From Mycoplasma sp. Bg2 (GTDB lineage: Bacteria > Bacillota_I > Bacilli_A > Mycoplasmatales > Hepatoplasmataceae), in the NCBI GenBank assembly GCA_001641225.1, contig LSMY01000001.1, positions 1 to 64,000 on the forward strand: a stretch of 64,000 bases of DNA, given 5' to 3'. The notes beneath the pieces were generated by a model, which was given only the letters and a program-made list of their open reading frames with translations, ran no database searches and was not told the DNA's origin. Shown here piece by piece: positions 9,983 to 21,969 of this stretch (its first letter is position 1; each line of letters opens with the position of its first letter). Both the position numbers and the translations under genes were made by a program.

Positions 9983-11572
9983 ATGGAAAAAGTAAATTCA
10001 AATTATTCAATTGAATCACTTGATGAAATCGAATTAAATGAAATTTATAATGTTGATTGTATTGAACTAATAAAAAAAATGATAAAACAAAAAATTTTAG
10101 TTGATGCAATCATCACAGATCCTCCTTATAATATTTCTACAAAAAATAATTTTAAAACTATTGGTAGAGCTGGAATTGATTTTGGTGAATGAGATAAAAA
10201 TTTTGATCAAAAAAAATGGCTTAAAAATATTTATAAAATTGTTCGTCCTGGAGGGACAGTAATTATTTTTAATGATTGAAAAAATATGGGTGATATTGCA
10301 AAAGAATTAACCAAAAATGGTTTTATTGTAAAAGATCTAATCAGATGAATAAAACCTGCTCCAATGCCAAGAAACACATTAAGAAGATATGTAAATGATG
10401 CTGAATATGCTATTTTAGCGATTAAACCTGGCGGAAAATGAACTTTTAATAAACCAGAAGATATAGCATATTTGCGCCCGATAATTAATGGCGGTGTTTC
10501 TAATGGAAAAAATAGAATTCATCCAACACAAAAAAGTAGTCAAGCCATAAAACAACTTATTGAAAGACATACAGTTCCTGGTGATCTAATTTTTGACCCA
10601 TTTTCGGGTTCAGGAGAAATTTCTTTAAATGCCAATGAAATGGGGCGTTTATATCTTGGAACAGAAATAAATAAAATTTATTGAAAAAAATCAAAAACAA
10701 GAATTAATGATTCTTTAATAAAACCAGCAATAAATCATTTAGGAAATAAATATAGAATGATTAGTAAATTAAACTCTATTTTAAATATAAAAGGAATTGA
10801 TAATTTTGTTGATGTCTTTGCAGGATCGTGTGTTGTTTCTGCTTCTTTTAAAACAGCAGAAAAATATTGAATAAATGATAAAGATAAAAATTTATCAAAT
10901 ATTATTACTTACTTGTTAACTACTTCAAAAAATACAATTATTGGGCAACTTGAAGATATTATTTATAAATATGAATTACATGTTTTGCCTTATAAAGAAG
11001 GATATTTAAAATTACGAGAAAATTATAATAATTCAAATCATGAAGATGTCAGAAAATTACTTGTTCTAGTTTTGTTTGGTTTTAATCAACAAATTAGATT
11101 TAATAAAAATAATGATTTTAATATTCCGCCTGGAAAAACACAATGAACAGAATATCAAAAAGAAAAAATTTTTAAATTTGTATCTGCTTTTGAAGGAAGG
11201 GATAAAGAAATTCATGATTGAGATTTTGAAGAATTTGTAGAACATGTTTATGCAAATACAGATAAAGACAAAACTATTTATTATTTTGATCCTCCATATT
11301 TATTAACAATAGCAACATATAATAATACCTGAGTAATTGAAGAAGAAAAAAGATTAATTAAATTATTAAAAAAAATGGATGACGATGGTGTTAAATGAAT
11401 TCTTTCAAATGGACTTGATTCAAAAGGAAAAAGTAATATTCCACTTAAAGAATTTATAAAAAATAATAAAAAATTAAAATTAATTGAAATAAATTCTAAT
11501 TATTCAAATTCTAATTATCAAAGAAAAAAATATATTGAAAATGATAGGGAGATAATACTTAAAAATTTCTAA
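9983..11572 (+). CDS. Fused double adenine DNA methyltransferase (529 aa)
   Basis: Two methyltransferases lie in one frame. The N-terminal half is an N4/N6 (beta-type) enzyme with ITDPPYN near residue 46 and a SAM-binding FDPFSGSGE near residue 200. The C-terminal half, from about residue 245, is a Dam/D12-class enzyme with NHLGNKYRM, FVDVFAGS and YFDPPYL near residue 435. Asymmetric (type IIS) sites need one methylase per strand, which such fusions provide. Its TAA overlaps the ATG of the following endonuclease gene (TAATG at 11570-11574). I infer a type IIS system, possibly with a GGATC- or GAGTC-like site, but specificity cannot be read from sequence. Confidence 0.8.
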
Positions 11573-13320
11573 TGAAAAAACTAGTCGAATTAATAAAAAT
11601 AGGAAAATCTGAACATAAACGAAGTGATTTAATTAGTTCGTATTTTAGTTTTATTGATTTATTAAATGAAAAAAATGAAAATAATAATGTAATTAATAAA
11701 TCTTGAAGTAAAGATAATAAAGAAATTTGTGAATTGTTTAGCAAAAATGAAATTTATTTTAATAAAAAATGTAGTAGTGCTACAAAAGTTGGAAGAGAAA
11801 AATCTCTTTTTAAATCATTAAATTTAATTACAAAAAATGATATTATAGAACCAACTGAATTTGCAAAAAAAATAATTGCAAGTGAATCTAATGATGAAAA
11901 AGAAGTAGAAAAAATAAAATTAAATAATTATGAATATAATTTTTTACTAATAATTTTATTTATTGAAAATCAAAGCCCATAAAATAATACATTTAGAATT
12001 ATTGAATTAATTTTAAACAATGAAGAATATTTGTATAAAATTGATAAAGATTTATATAATGAATTTAAGAAATATGATAATGACAAATTTGAAGATGAAT
12101 TATATGAAGTGATAAGATTTAGAAGTGGATCAAAAAAAACTTGTTTAATAAATGATAAAGTGACAAAATATTCAGAATCAAAAAACAATATATTAAAGTT
12201 ATGATTAAAAACTTGTTTAAATAATTCAGAAGATAATATAAATAATCTAATAGATACAATAAATAAATATCAAATTTGTTTTGGACAAAATAGTTATTCT
12301 TATCTTAAGGATGCATTAACATTTCTTATTGCTGGAAAAAATAAAAATGATCAAAAAAAATTACATAAATACCTAACTAATAAAAAAACAATAAATAGTA
12401 TTATTGATTTATTTCCTAAAACAAAAGAAGAAATACTTGATAGATGTATTTTACGAGTAATAAAAGGTTCTGAAAAAGATTATTTAAATTTAACACATCA
12501 GCATCTAAATTGGCTGCCTTATTTTTATATTGATAGCAAAGATAACAAAGTAAAAATATTTGATGAATACAAATCATTAATAAAACAAATTATTGAAAAT
12601 AAAGAAAAACTTATTTCTATTTTTAAAAACAATAATTATATTAAACCAAAAGAATTTATATCTATTTTAGATATTGAAAATATAAAATTTATCGAACATA
12701 ATGAAGAAATAAAATCAATTTATCTTGATGAATATGGAAGTAAAGAAAAACTAAATAAAATATTAAATCTTTTTATTTTAAATAATTATATTAGTGAAGA
12801 TCAAATGAGACTAACTGTAAACAAATTTATTCAAAATTCAAAACACATACAAGGTATTTGTAATGCCCCAACATTTTATGAATTCATTATTTCTTTATCT
12901 GTCATGTTTAAAGTTTTACCTAATCTTTTTGATAAAAATGCAGATGAATTTACTCAAGTTATTAGAAAATCATTAAACTTAACTTTTTCTAATAAGAATT
13001 TAATTCCACAAAGATTTGCTGCCGGCGGAAGACCGGATGCAATTATAGAAACTTCTAAAGGTTCAATTATAGTTGAACCAACATTACAAATATATAGACA
13101 AACAAAAGCTGAAGCAGATTCTATTGCAGATCATATGAATAAATTTGTGGAAGATAATGAAAATGTTAATTTAATTAATACTTTATTTGTTTCTCCTAAA
13201 ATTGAAAAAAGAATAATAAGTACATTTGATGGATGATATGAAGATAAAATTATTTACAATAAAGTAGAAACATTTAACCAAAAAAACTTCATTAAATATA
13301 TTAATAATTTAAAAATATAA
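11572..13320 (+). pseudogene. AlwI/BstNBI-like type IIS restriction endonuclease, interrupted by TAA
   Basis: A 582-residue product would run from ATG 11572 to TAA 13318-13320, but codon 137 is TAA (11980-11982). Beyond it the same frame is open for over 440 codons with TGA-Trp codons and a coherent sequence. The C-terminal part has the catalytic-looking AAGGRPDAIIE and IIVEPTLQ of AlwI/PleI/BstNBI-type nucleases. TAA is one base from TGA, so the original residue was probably Trp (SPWNN). As it stands the gene should give only a 136-residue fragment, leaving the partner methyltransferase as an orphan. A sequencing error or readthrough are alternatives. Confidence 0.65.
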
Positions 13321-13342
13321 AAAAATAAATAATTAAAATGTA

Positions 13343-13361
13343 AATAAACATTTAATATAAT
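13343..13361 (+). promoter_or_regulatory. Promoter with -10 box next to the start codon (leaderless-type)
   Basis: TATAAT at 13356-13361 ends 6 bases before the ATG at 13368 and is preceded by AATAAACATTTAAT. No Shine-Dalgarno sequence is present, so the message would be leaderless or nearly so. Confidence 0.4.
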
Positions 13362-13367
13362 TAAAAT

Positions 13368-14594
13368 ATGAATAAAATAGTTAGCAAACCACAGCATTGT
13401 TTTCATATGTTTCCACAGTCATTAATGAAATTTTTTGTTTTACAAAAAAATGCCAAAAATAATTTTATTAGTTATAACTTCGAAACACAAACACTTAACA
13501 AAAAGCCATTAGGAATAAAGTCAATAAATTCAATTGATTTTAAAAAAGAAAGAACACCTAAAAATATATTTGAATTTGAGAAAAAATTAAATTCATTAGA
13601 AACTAAATATGCTCCTTTTTTAAATAATCTCCATAAATATTCAATAGAATTTGATCAAATTAATGTTGAAAATAGTATTCTTAATAGAAAATTGGCTTTT
13701 TGAAATAATAATGATGGTGAAAAATTTGAAAAAAAATGAAGTAATGATATTACTAATAATAAAATAAATTTAGCACAATTTTTTTATTATCTAACTATTC
13801 AATTAAAATATTTTAATGCCCTTTTTATTAAAAATAAAATTAATGAACAGGAAATTCAAAAACTTCTTTGTTTTTTAGATTTAGATTATGAAAAAAATAA
13901 ATTGTTAACAAAAGCAGAAAAGGAATGATTTAAAACAATTATCAAATTGGGAAATTATACTTATGGAGGAAGCATGATTTTAACTAGTAAAAATAATAAA
14001 AACAAAAATTTTCACAATGCATTCACTAGTAATCCCCTTTCTATAACTAGAATAAATGATGTTTTTATTTGTTTTGTATTACCAATTTCATTTTATGAAA
14101 CAAGTACAATTTTTTTCTTTAATAATCAAATAGAAAATGTTAAACGTGGTGAATATATGTACTCAGAAATTTTAAGATTTAATTCTTTAGAAAATCCACT
14201 AAATGATAATCAAAAAATAATGCCATGAAGATTTTCAAATTATAATTTTTGAAATAATGATTATAATAAATTATGTCCAAATGGAAATATAGATGACACT
14301 AAATTAGTATATTATCCATTTGAAATTATTTCCACTTTATTCGGATATAAAAAAACAATTCTTAATTATGCTAAAAAAATGAATAATATCAAAAGTGATG
14401 AACTAAAAATTAAATATTTACAAGATAAAAATGATATTTTAAAAACTAGGATTAAAAAATTAAATAAAGGATCAATTTTCATTTTGTATTACATGATATT
14501 GTGATACGAAAAACAAATAGATTGTGATGACCAAAATTTTATTAATGAATGCAATAAATTAATACAAAAAATGATAAAGGAATGAGAAAAATAA
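13368..14594 (+). CDS. DUF4238-like hypothetical protein (408 aa)
   Basis: The frame runs from ATG 13368 to TAA 14592-14594 with TGA as Trp. The start (KPQHCFHMFPQSLMKFF) recalls DUF4238 proteins, which begin with a His-x-Val-Pro-Gln-Phe-type segment, and the following FEKKLNSLETKYAPFL fits the conserved helix of that family. A later segment NPLSITRINDVFICFVLPIS matches the family's central part. DUF4238 proteins have no proven function but often occur in accessory regions. The match is by eye, so the family call is tentative. Confidence 0.55.
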
Positions 14595-14645
14595 ACCCCC
14601 ATTGTTTTTATAATATTATGTTGCAAAACAACAACAAGGAATAAA

Positions 14646-15197
14646 ATGATAGAAGAAATAATTACAAAAATTGTAAAAAAACTTAATGAATTAACACAAA
14701 ATAAATTTAAAAAAATTATTGGAATTCCAGAAATTTTAGATGAATTAAAAAATAATAAAGAATTAAGAGCAGAAATAGAAGTTTTAATTTCAAACTCTAA
14801 TACTCAAACCCAAGAACAAACATTAACTTCTGGTGTACCATTTAATGAATATTTAAAAGAAAGAGACTTAAGAGAAAAATATCAATCAGAATTACAGGTA
14901 ATTAAAATGGAGAAAACACTAGATATAAATCGTTTTGTTGAAAAAAATATTTCTGATGAATATTTAGAAATAACAAAAGAAAAAAATAATCCAATTAGTT
15001 ATTTAAAATTTTTAGAATTATTGTTAAAAGTTTTACCATTTGGTTCACCTGAAAGTGAAATATTAAAAAAATATAATATAAAAACAAGCGAACCAAATAG
15101 TCATGGTTCACAACAAATTTGTGTGGAATATAAATTCAATACAAAAGAAATTCAAATAATAAATGAAATGATTCAAAAAGAACGAAATAAAGATTAA
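14646..15197 (+). CDS. Hypothetical protein (183 aa)
   Basis: Start ATG 14646 follows an AAGGA ribosome binding site by 5 bases; the stop is TAA 15195-15197. The first 50 residues are amphipathic helix, followed by a Gln/Thr-rich hinge and a charged helical region, with no transmembrane segment. I recognise no family. It lies 51 bases after the DUF4238-like gene and is probably transcribed with it. It converges with the HNH endonuclease gene across 57 bases. Confidence 0.6.
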   Translation: MIEEIITKIVKKLNELTQNKFKKIIGIPEILDELKNNKELRAEIEVLISNSNTQTQEQTLTSGVPFNEYLKERDLREKYQSELQVIKMEKTLDINRFVEKNISDEYLEITKEKNNPISYLKFLELLLKVLPFGSPESEILKKYNIKTSEPNSHGSQQICVEYKFNTKEIQIINEMIQKERNKD

Positions 15198-15254
15198 ATT
15201 ATTTTTTTGCTAATTCAACATGAAACTTATTGTAATATTAATTGGATTTTTATT

Positions 15255-16365
15255 TTATATTTTATCATTAAAAATTAGATGATTATTTCTATATTCTAAA
15301 TTTCTAATCCTTTTAGTTGTTAAAATTTTATTTAATAAATTATGAATATCTTTGTTTCCATAAATTTCATTTTTTATTAAATTTCCTTTTTTATCAAATG
15401 AAATTATATTTCGATCATATAAATCATGGATTGTCGGTTCTAATAATAAACCATTGTCCTTATCTGCAATAAGTTTTAAATCTAAATTATTTTTCAATAT
15501 ATCTTTTACTTGAATAATATGTGCTCCTTCTAAAAATTGTTTTTTAATACCAGAGTTTGTATATTCATCAATATTATTATCAAGTGCTTCTCTTAATAAA
15601 TCAAATTTAAAAATATTTCTCAATTTAGCTACAGTTCTTTTTTTAGATGCAAGATTATTTTTTAATTTATAAATTGTTGTTTGAATGTCAATATTTGATG
15701 TATCTAAGGTTGAAGCATTAAGAACTTTTATATATTCATTTATATTAGAATTATTTATATAATTTATTGCATCAAATCAATTTGCAAAAATTTCATTTTT
15801 AGTTATTAAAAAATCTAAATTTTCTTTAATTAAACTATGTTTATTTGGATTAAAAAAAATATCAGAGTTTTTAATAGTTTTTATTGCATTAACAAATCGA
15901 TATCCACCATAGTTTAAATAATCAAGATCAATAACAATAGGATTAGCATTGTAATTAGTATCTGCTCCTGATATATTTGAACCTTGAACAAATTGAATAA
16001 AAGTATTTAATGTATTAAATTTAAAAGAATTATCATTTAATTTTTGAATCATCTCTGAAGTTGAAGTTAAACATTCATTATTATTTTTTGAACTAAGAAA
16101 AATTTCTTTTCTTAGTTCTCCTCAGTTTTTTCAAAAAGATGTTCCGCTTTCATTTTTTCCATTTTTATTCATCATTGCAGGATCATTTGGTCTATAAATA
16201 ATATTATCAATAGTAAAAGAAAAGGTTTCTTTAATAACAAAAAAATCTTTGTTTAAATAATATTTAACTATACCTTTAAATGAATATTTTGCTCCATGTA
16301 ATTTATTTCCAAGAATTTTATTTAAAATACTTTTACTAATAAAAGGAATTTCTATAACATAATAT

Positions 16366-16382
<17 letters not shown>
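15255..16382 (-). CDS. HNH restriction endonuclease partner of the phase-variable cytosine methylase (375 aa)
   Basis: Residues about 280-325 form an HNH_2-type nuclease: EGAHIIQ (His 288), DNGLLLEP (Asn 310) and the final His 319 in IHDLYDR. The N-terminal 250 residues would supply target recognition. The start is GTG 16380-16382, inside the 3' end of the methyltransferase gene, with GGAGGGAA about 10 bases upstream. The reading frames overlap by 17 bases, so translation is probably coupled to the methylase. Coupling would protect the cell: when the methylase frame is off, ribosomes stop early and the nuclease should be poorly made. Internal TGA codons encode Trp. Confidence 0.75.
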
Positions 16383-17623
<1,241 letters not shown>

Positions 17624-17644
17624 AAATTAATTTTATCGTACTAA

Positions 17645-19483
17645 TTAATCAGGTTTAATATTTTTAAGAAACCTTTTAGAAATATAACGCCATCTAAATT
17701 CATAAATTTCATCTGCATTTTTTTGTATTGGAGTCGATTTAAGTTCATATAATAAGTTTTGGTATTCCCTTAAAAGAGGAGCATTATTTTTAAAATCGTT
17801 AGCAATATTAGGCAATTGGTCTGATGCATAATTTTCTGGATTAAAATTACTTGATTTTTTTTGATTTGACAAAGCATCTAAAAAGCCGCAATTACCAAGT
17901 GAATTCATTCCAATTAATAATTTATGTTTTTTTAGTCATGCATGTGGGACAATGTGATCATATTGTAAATTTACAATTTTATTATTTTTATATTCTAAGA
18001 AAGCTATTGCAGTAATTATTTGAATAACTTCTGAAAATCCTTTACTAATTGATGAATTATTTCTATGATCTAATTCAATAAGATCAATGCGATTTTTTAT
18101 CATTTCTGAAGTAACTTCTTTTCTTGTATAGTTTAAATTTTGAATATTTTTAGACATTATTTGTATAGTTGATGAAGAATAATTTCTGTTTAATATTTCT
18201 AATAAAAAACAATATTGAATTTCCTTATTCACTTGATACTCATCATCAGATGATTTTTCAATATAAATTTGTGCTGCTAATGAAATTAATAAATTAGCAG
18301 AATGATTTTCAAAAATATAATTTGATTTTTGAAAATCAGTACTACTTTTTTGCATTTTTAAAACTGAAATTTTTTGTTCTACTTGTTTCATAGAAAAAGT
18401 CAATCTGTCAACAATTACATCAATATTATGTTGTTCATGCTCTTTGTTTGCTAGTTCAGCAATTTTTTTACCAATTAATAAATCTTGAATATTATCAGCA
18501 TTAAAAATCTTTTTAGCATCATCCTTAGAACTACCTGTTTCAATTTCCTCAACATAAATAATTGCACGAATAAATCATAATAGCTTTTCTAAATGTTTTT
18601 CATTCAAAAAACTTATTCCATCTTTTCTTGAAGGACATAAAAACATTTTTGAAAAAATTTCTGTTTGAAAAATTGCAGAAAAAAGCAAAGAATAAATTAA
18701 TTCTCCGGGAGTATTTTGAGCATTATCTCTTATTTCTCTTTTTAAACCAGAAAAATCATTATGTGAATCATAAAGATTTTTCATTATTTTTTTTAAATCT
18801 TCATTTCTTATTTTTATTTTATCACTTGATCAATAAGCAGACAAAATTTCAAATTTTGTTAACATTGTTCCACTAGTATTAATTCTAGAAAAAATTTTTA
18901 TTACATCTTCTTCTGGAGCTTTAATAATATCTAATGAATTTATGTAATACTCATCACCATGGCTTAATCTCAAAACATAATCACTTAAAAATTTTGCTAA
19001 TTTATCAATATCATTACTAGAGCTTTTAAATGAAATAGGTATACTTTGTAATTTTTTCAAAATAATATCTTTTGTATAATCAGAAGATTTATTTTTATTT
19101 GTTAAATCTTCTATTGATAAAGAAGATAAATTATTTAATATATTTGGAATAATTTTAATCTCTATATTTAGGTAATTTTTTTTGATAACATCAATTAAGG
19201 TTTGCTTTGAAAAATCTGTAAAAGGATGCTCAGCAATTCTTAACAATGATCTTGTTCTTTGCTGTCCATCCAAAATATAATTAGAATTAGGTTGGCGCCA
19301 AACAAGAATTGTTCCAATCGGATATTCTTTTATAAAAGAATCAATTAAATCTCCTCTTTGTTTTGCATTCCAAATATATCCGCGTTGATATACTGGAATT
19401 ATAAATCTTCCTTCTTCATAATTTTCTTTAATGGTATTTAAATTATATTTTGACCGTTTAATAATTATTTCTTTATTTTCCAT
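17645..19483 (-). CDS. Second DUF262/DUF1524 (GmrSD-like) protein (612 aa)
   Basis: This frame, ATG 19481-19483 to TAA 17645-17647, is continuous with TGA as Trp. The DUF262 part shows IPVYQRGYIWNAKQRGDLI near residue 28 and ILDGQQRTRSL near residue 70, plus a SRINTSGTML segment. The C-terminal DUF1524 part shows QYDHIVPHAWLKKHK, a Leu-Gly-Asn and an NQKKSS segment, an HNH-like nuclease core. It is only distantly similar to the protein at 3695-5503, so the island holds two separate members of the family. It lies 22 bases downstream of the phase-variable methyltransferase start, on the same strand but upstream in transcription. Confidence 0.8.
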
Positions 19484-19865
19484 TTAACAAAATTGTCGCA
19501 TAAAAGAGATCAAAAACCGAATTATAAATTAACTTATTTAAATATTTTTGGGTAATTAATATAAAATAATGATTAAAGAAAAAGAGAGTTCACTAACTCT
19601 CTTTTTTTAATAAGAAATTTAAAAAATAAAACTCAAGTAGGTAATCCTTCATATTAAAGCATTTCTTCTTCTAGTACCCACTTTAAAAAGGCCAGGCAGA
19701 TAAGGACATTCTATTACATTTTTTATTTTTAAATATTTTTATATAATAAAACAATAAATTATTATTTTTATTACACATTAAATAATATATATAAATTACA
19801 TGCATATTAAGATTCAAAGATAAAAGTAGTTAAATAACTATTTAATAATGATTAACAAAAAATAT
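19484..19865. other. Intergenic region with possible small structured RNA on the minus strand
   Basis: No protein gene is visible. On the minus strand AAGTGGGTA (complement of 19675-19683) can pair with TACCTACTT (complement of 19635-19643). One pair is G-U only in that orientation, which hints at minus-strand RNA. TCCTT and AAGGA segments could form an interleaved second helix. The transcript would run into the hairpin at 19581-19604. I considered SRP RNA, RNase P RNA and tmRNA and found no diagnostic motifs. The rest is AT-rich sequence with the promoter of the DUF262 gene near 19500-19560. Confidence 0.25.
19581..19608. terminator. Bidirectional hairpin terminator
   Basis: AAAGAGAGTT (19581-19590) and AACTCTCTTT (19595-19604) form a perfect 10-bp stem with a 4-base loop, with T runs on both strands. 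On the minus strand it lies downstream of the Fic gene and the putative RNA. Confidence 0.7.
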
Positions 19866-21137
19866 TTATTTGGTCCATAAATATTTATTTGCCAAACGGT
19901 AATGAACATTTTTATTAATTCTAACTTTAACAATATAACCACATTTTTCTAATTTAATTAAAATATTTTTCATTGTACTTTCACTTGTAAAATCTTTGTC
20001 AGATAATGATCCTTGAATTTCTTTTCAAGTAATGAATGATTTTTCTTGAAATAAAATCAAAATCATTAATGATTCAATTTCCTTTTCAGTAAATGATGTT
20101 CCAGTAGAACGTGTGTGTTCTCTATTAAACAACACTATTTCTTCAATTGCTCTTGTTAGATAAAAATAATATCTTATAAAATAAGTAAGATTATTGTCTG
20201 TTCTTCCTTTTTTAATGCTTTCATAATAAATTGGACGTGTAATTTTTATTCCAAAATTAAACATAGTATCGGGAATATTTGCCATTTTTTCTAATAATGA
20301 ATTTGTAATAAGCCTTGCCATTCTTCCGTTTCCATCATAATAAGGGTGAATTCTTACAAAAAGAAAATGAATAATTGCAATTATTTCATATACTCTATAT
20401 CTATAATCTTTTGGAGTATTCAAATAAAATTTTGAAGGTGAAGCTATAAAATTAAATAAATTTTGCATATATTCTTCAACTTTTTCTGGAGTAACACCTT
20501 CATCGACTACATTAAAACCACTATAAATTTTAACAATGTCTTTTCGATAATAATTTCCATCTGGAAAATTTTCATTTGGGAGTTCAATATTTTTTCCGAG
20601 ATTAAGTCCTCCACAAGTTAAGCGATTATATACTTCTTTTAAAATAGAGTGATTAAATGAAATATAAGAATCACTTCACATAGCATTAAGAAAAAAATTA
20701 GCCAAATTCAATCCTAGATTTTGAGCAAAAGCAATTTTTGAAACTACTCTTTTATCATTTGATGAATCCAAATATTTCTTATATTCTTTATTTATAAATA
20801 ATTCATAGTCTTTTACTGTAGAACTATTATTATTTTCTTTCTTCACAAGTTCATTTTCCAAACTAAAAACACGATCATTAATTGAATTTTGTGCTTTTTT
20901 GCTAGTGTGAATTCCTTCTATTGCAAGAGAACTAATTGATGAAGATGAATTCATAATATTATTTAAATTTGTTTCATCCAATAAATTTGTTTCATTTTCA
21001 ATTAAAGTATTTGTTTTATAATCCATTATTAAATTGAAAAAATAGAAATAAGTTTCATCATTTATTTTAAGTTTAATATTAGAGAAATTTTTAGAAGAAA
21101 AATTATTGTCAATATTAAAAAATGTTTTTTTGTCCAT
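19866..21137 (-). CDS. Fic-domain AMP-transferase with N-terminal inhibitory helix (423 aa)
   Basis: Fic proteins transfer AMP or related groups to target proteins. The core motif HPYYDGNGRMAR (His 264 to Arg 275) is complete. The N-terminal segment SSLAIEGI (Glu about 74, Gly 75) fits the class II inhibitory motif (S/T)xxxE(G/N), so the enzyme should be self-inhibited. The last 70 residues look like a winged-helix DNA-binding domain. I chose ATG 21135-21137; a GTG four codons upstream is possible. Four 11-bp tandem repeats lie 34-77 bases upstream of the start and could tune expression. TGA encodes Trp at several places; TGG is also used once near the C-terminus. Targets are unknown. Confidence 0.85.
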
Positions 21138-21170
21138 TATTAACCACACATATCACTTTCTGATTAAATA

Positions 21171-21214
21171 TCTATTAATTATCTATTAATTATCTATTAA
21201 TTATCTATTAATTA
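21171..21214. repeat. Four perfect 11-bp tandem repeats upstream of the Fic gene
   Basis: The unit TCTATTAATTA is repeated four times without error, 34 bases upstream of the Fic start codon. The spacing equals about one helical turn. Copy-number change here would alter promoter spacing or the number of binding sites without touching the protein. Confidence 0.85.
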
Positions 21215-21374
21215 TATTTATACAATAATTATTATACTAAAATATTGATATATATATTAAGATATATTTATTTATTATTACTAGACCTTACTTTTTTGAA
21301 AGATTTTGTAACTTTTATTTTAAATATAAAAAAAATAATTGTAAATTTATACTCCTATTCTAATAATTTTTATT

Positions 21375-21403
21375 AAAAAAGAGCTAATTGCCCTCTTTTT
21401 TAA
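21375..21403. terminator. Terminator hairpin of the MazF/PemK-like gene
   Basis: AAAAAAGAG (21375-21383) pairs with CTCTTTTTT (21393-21401). On the minus strand the hairpin overlaps the last codons of the gene, whose TAA is 21384-21386, and continues into T residues. Confidence 0.65.
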
Positions 21404-21809
21404 TAAGTGGTTTAGAAAGATAATAATCTAAATAACTTAAATATGCTTTTTTCAAATTCTTTAATGATTTATAAGATAAAACCACTTTTTCTTCATCAAT
21501 TGTAAACTGCTTTAAAATTCTTCCTTTAGAAATTACTCTCGCTTGATTTAACAATACATAATGCCTTTTTTCTTCATGATTAATTCCATATAATCGATGA
21601 ATTACATGCTTTCCATAATTACGATGATAAGCATCATTACTAGTAATTGGTAAGGCAAGAAACATCTCTTGTCGATTAAAATGATTTACTTTATATAGTA
21701 CTGCTAAATGGGGTTTCCCATTGGGAGCATTCCCTCATTCTGGAAGTCTAAATTCTTTAAAATCAATCCAATAAAGACCACCTGTTGTTACATTTTTTAT
21801 TTTTTCCAT
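21384..21809 (-). CDS. MazF/PemK-like (or ToxN-like) toxin-type protein (141 aa)
   Basis: The frame runs from ATG 21807-21809. The pattern GGLYWIDF near the N-terminus, then GNAPNGKPHLAVLYKVN, MFLALPITS and YVLLNQARVISKGRI resembles the small beta-barrel of MazF/PemK RNases, which the type III toxin ToxN also shares. Length fits a single toxin domain. No antitoxin protein gene adjoins it. Upstream is a leader with three strong hairpins. Type III systems place a structured RNA antitoxin and a terminator before the toxin, so an RNA antitoxin is conceivable. The fold assignment is by eye only. Confidence 0.5.
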
Positions 21810-21824
21810 AATAAGATAATAAAT

Positions 21825-21915
21825 GTGCAGCTTTTGCTGCACACGCTGAATGTCGTACATGAATCACATTTCATGTTAGCATTCAAAGACAGAAGCAATT
21901 GAACAAAATGTTCAA
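21825..21915 (-). promoter_or_regulatory. Structured leader with three hairpins upstream of the MazF/PemK-like gene
   Basis: GTGCAGC/GCTGCAC (21825-21831 with 21836-21842), a compound hairpin TGAATG/CATTCA enclosing CATGAA/TTCATG (21847-21885), and TTGAACA/TGTTCAA (21899-21915) follow one another. The GC-rich hairpin nearest the gene could act as an attenuator in front of the RBS. Possible roles are an RNA antitoxin, an attenuator or an inverted-repeat element. Confidence 0.4.
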
Positions 21916-21969
21916 CACTCCACATAAATTATAAAACAAATAGCATTTTAGTAAAAGGAATACTAATAA

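Noticed and set aside
19613..19740. SRP RNA, RNase P RNA or tmRNA
   Set aside because: GGCCAGG on the plus strand resembles part of the SRP helix 8, but the GNRA loop and flanking consensus are absent; no RNase P or tmRNA core motifs are seen.
21171..21214. CRISPR array
   Set aside because: The 11-bp units are directly adjacent without spacers and there are no cas genes.
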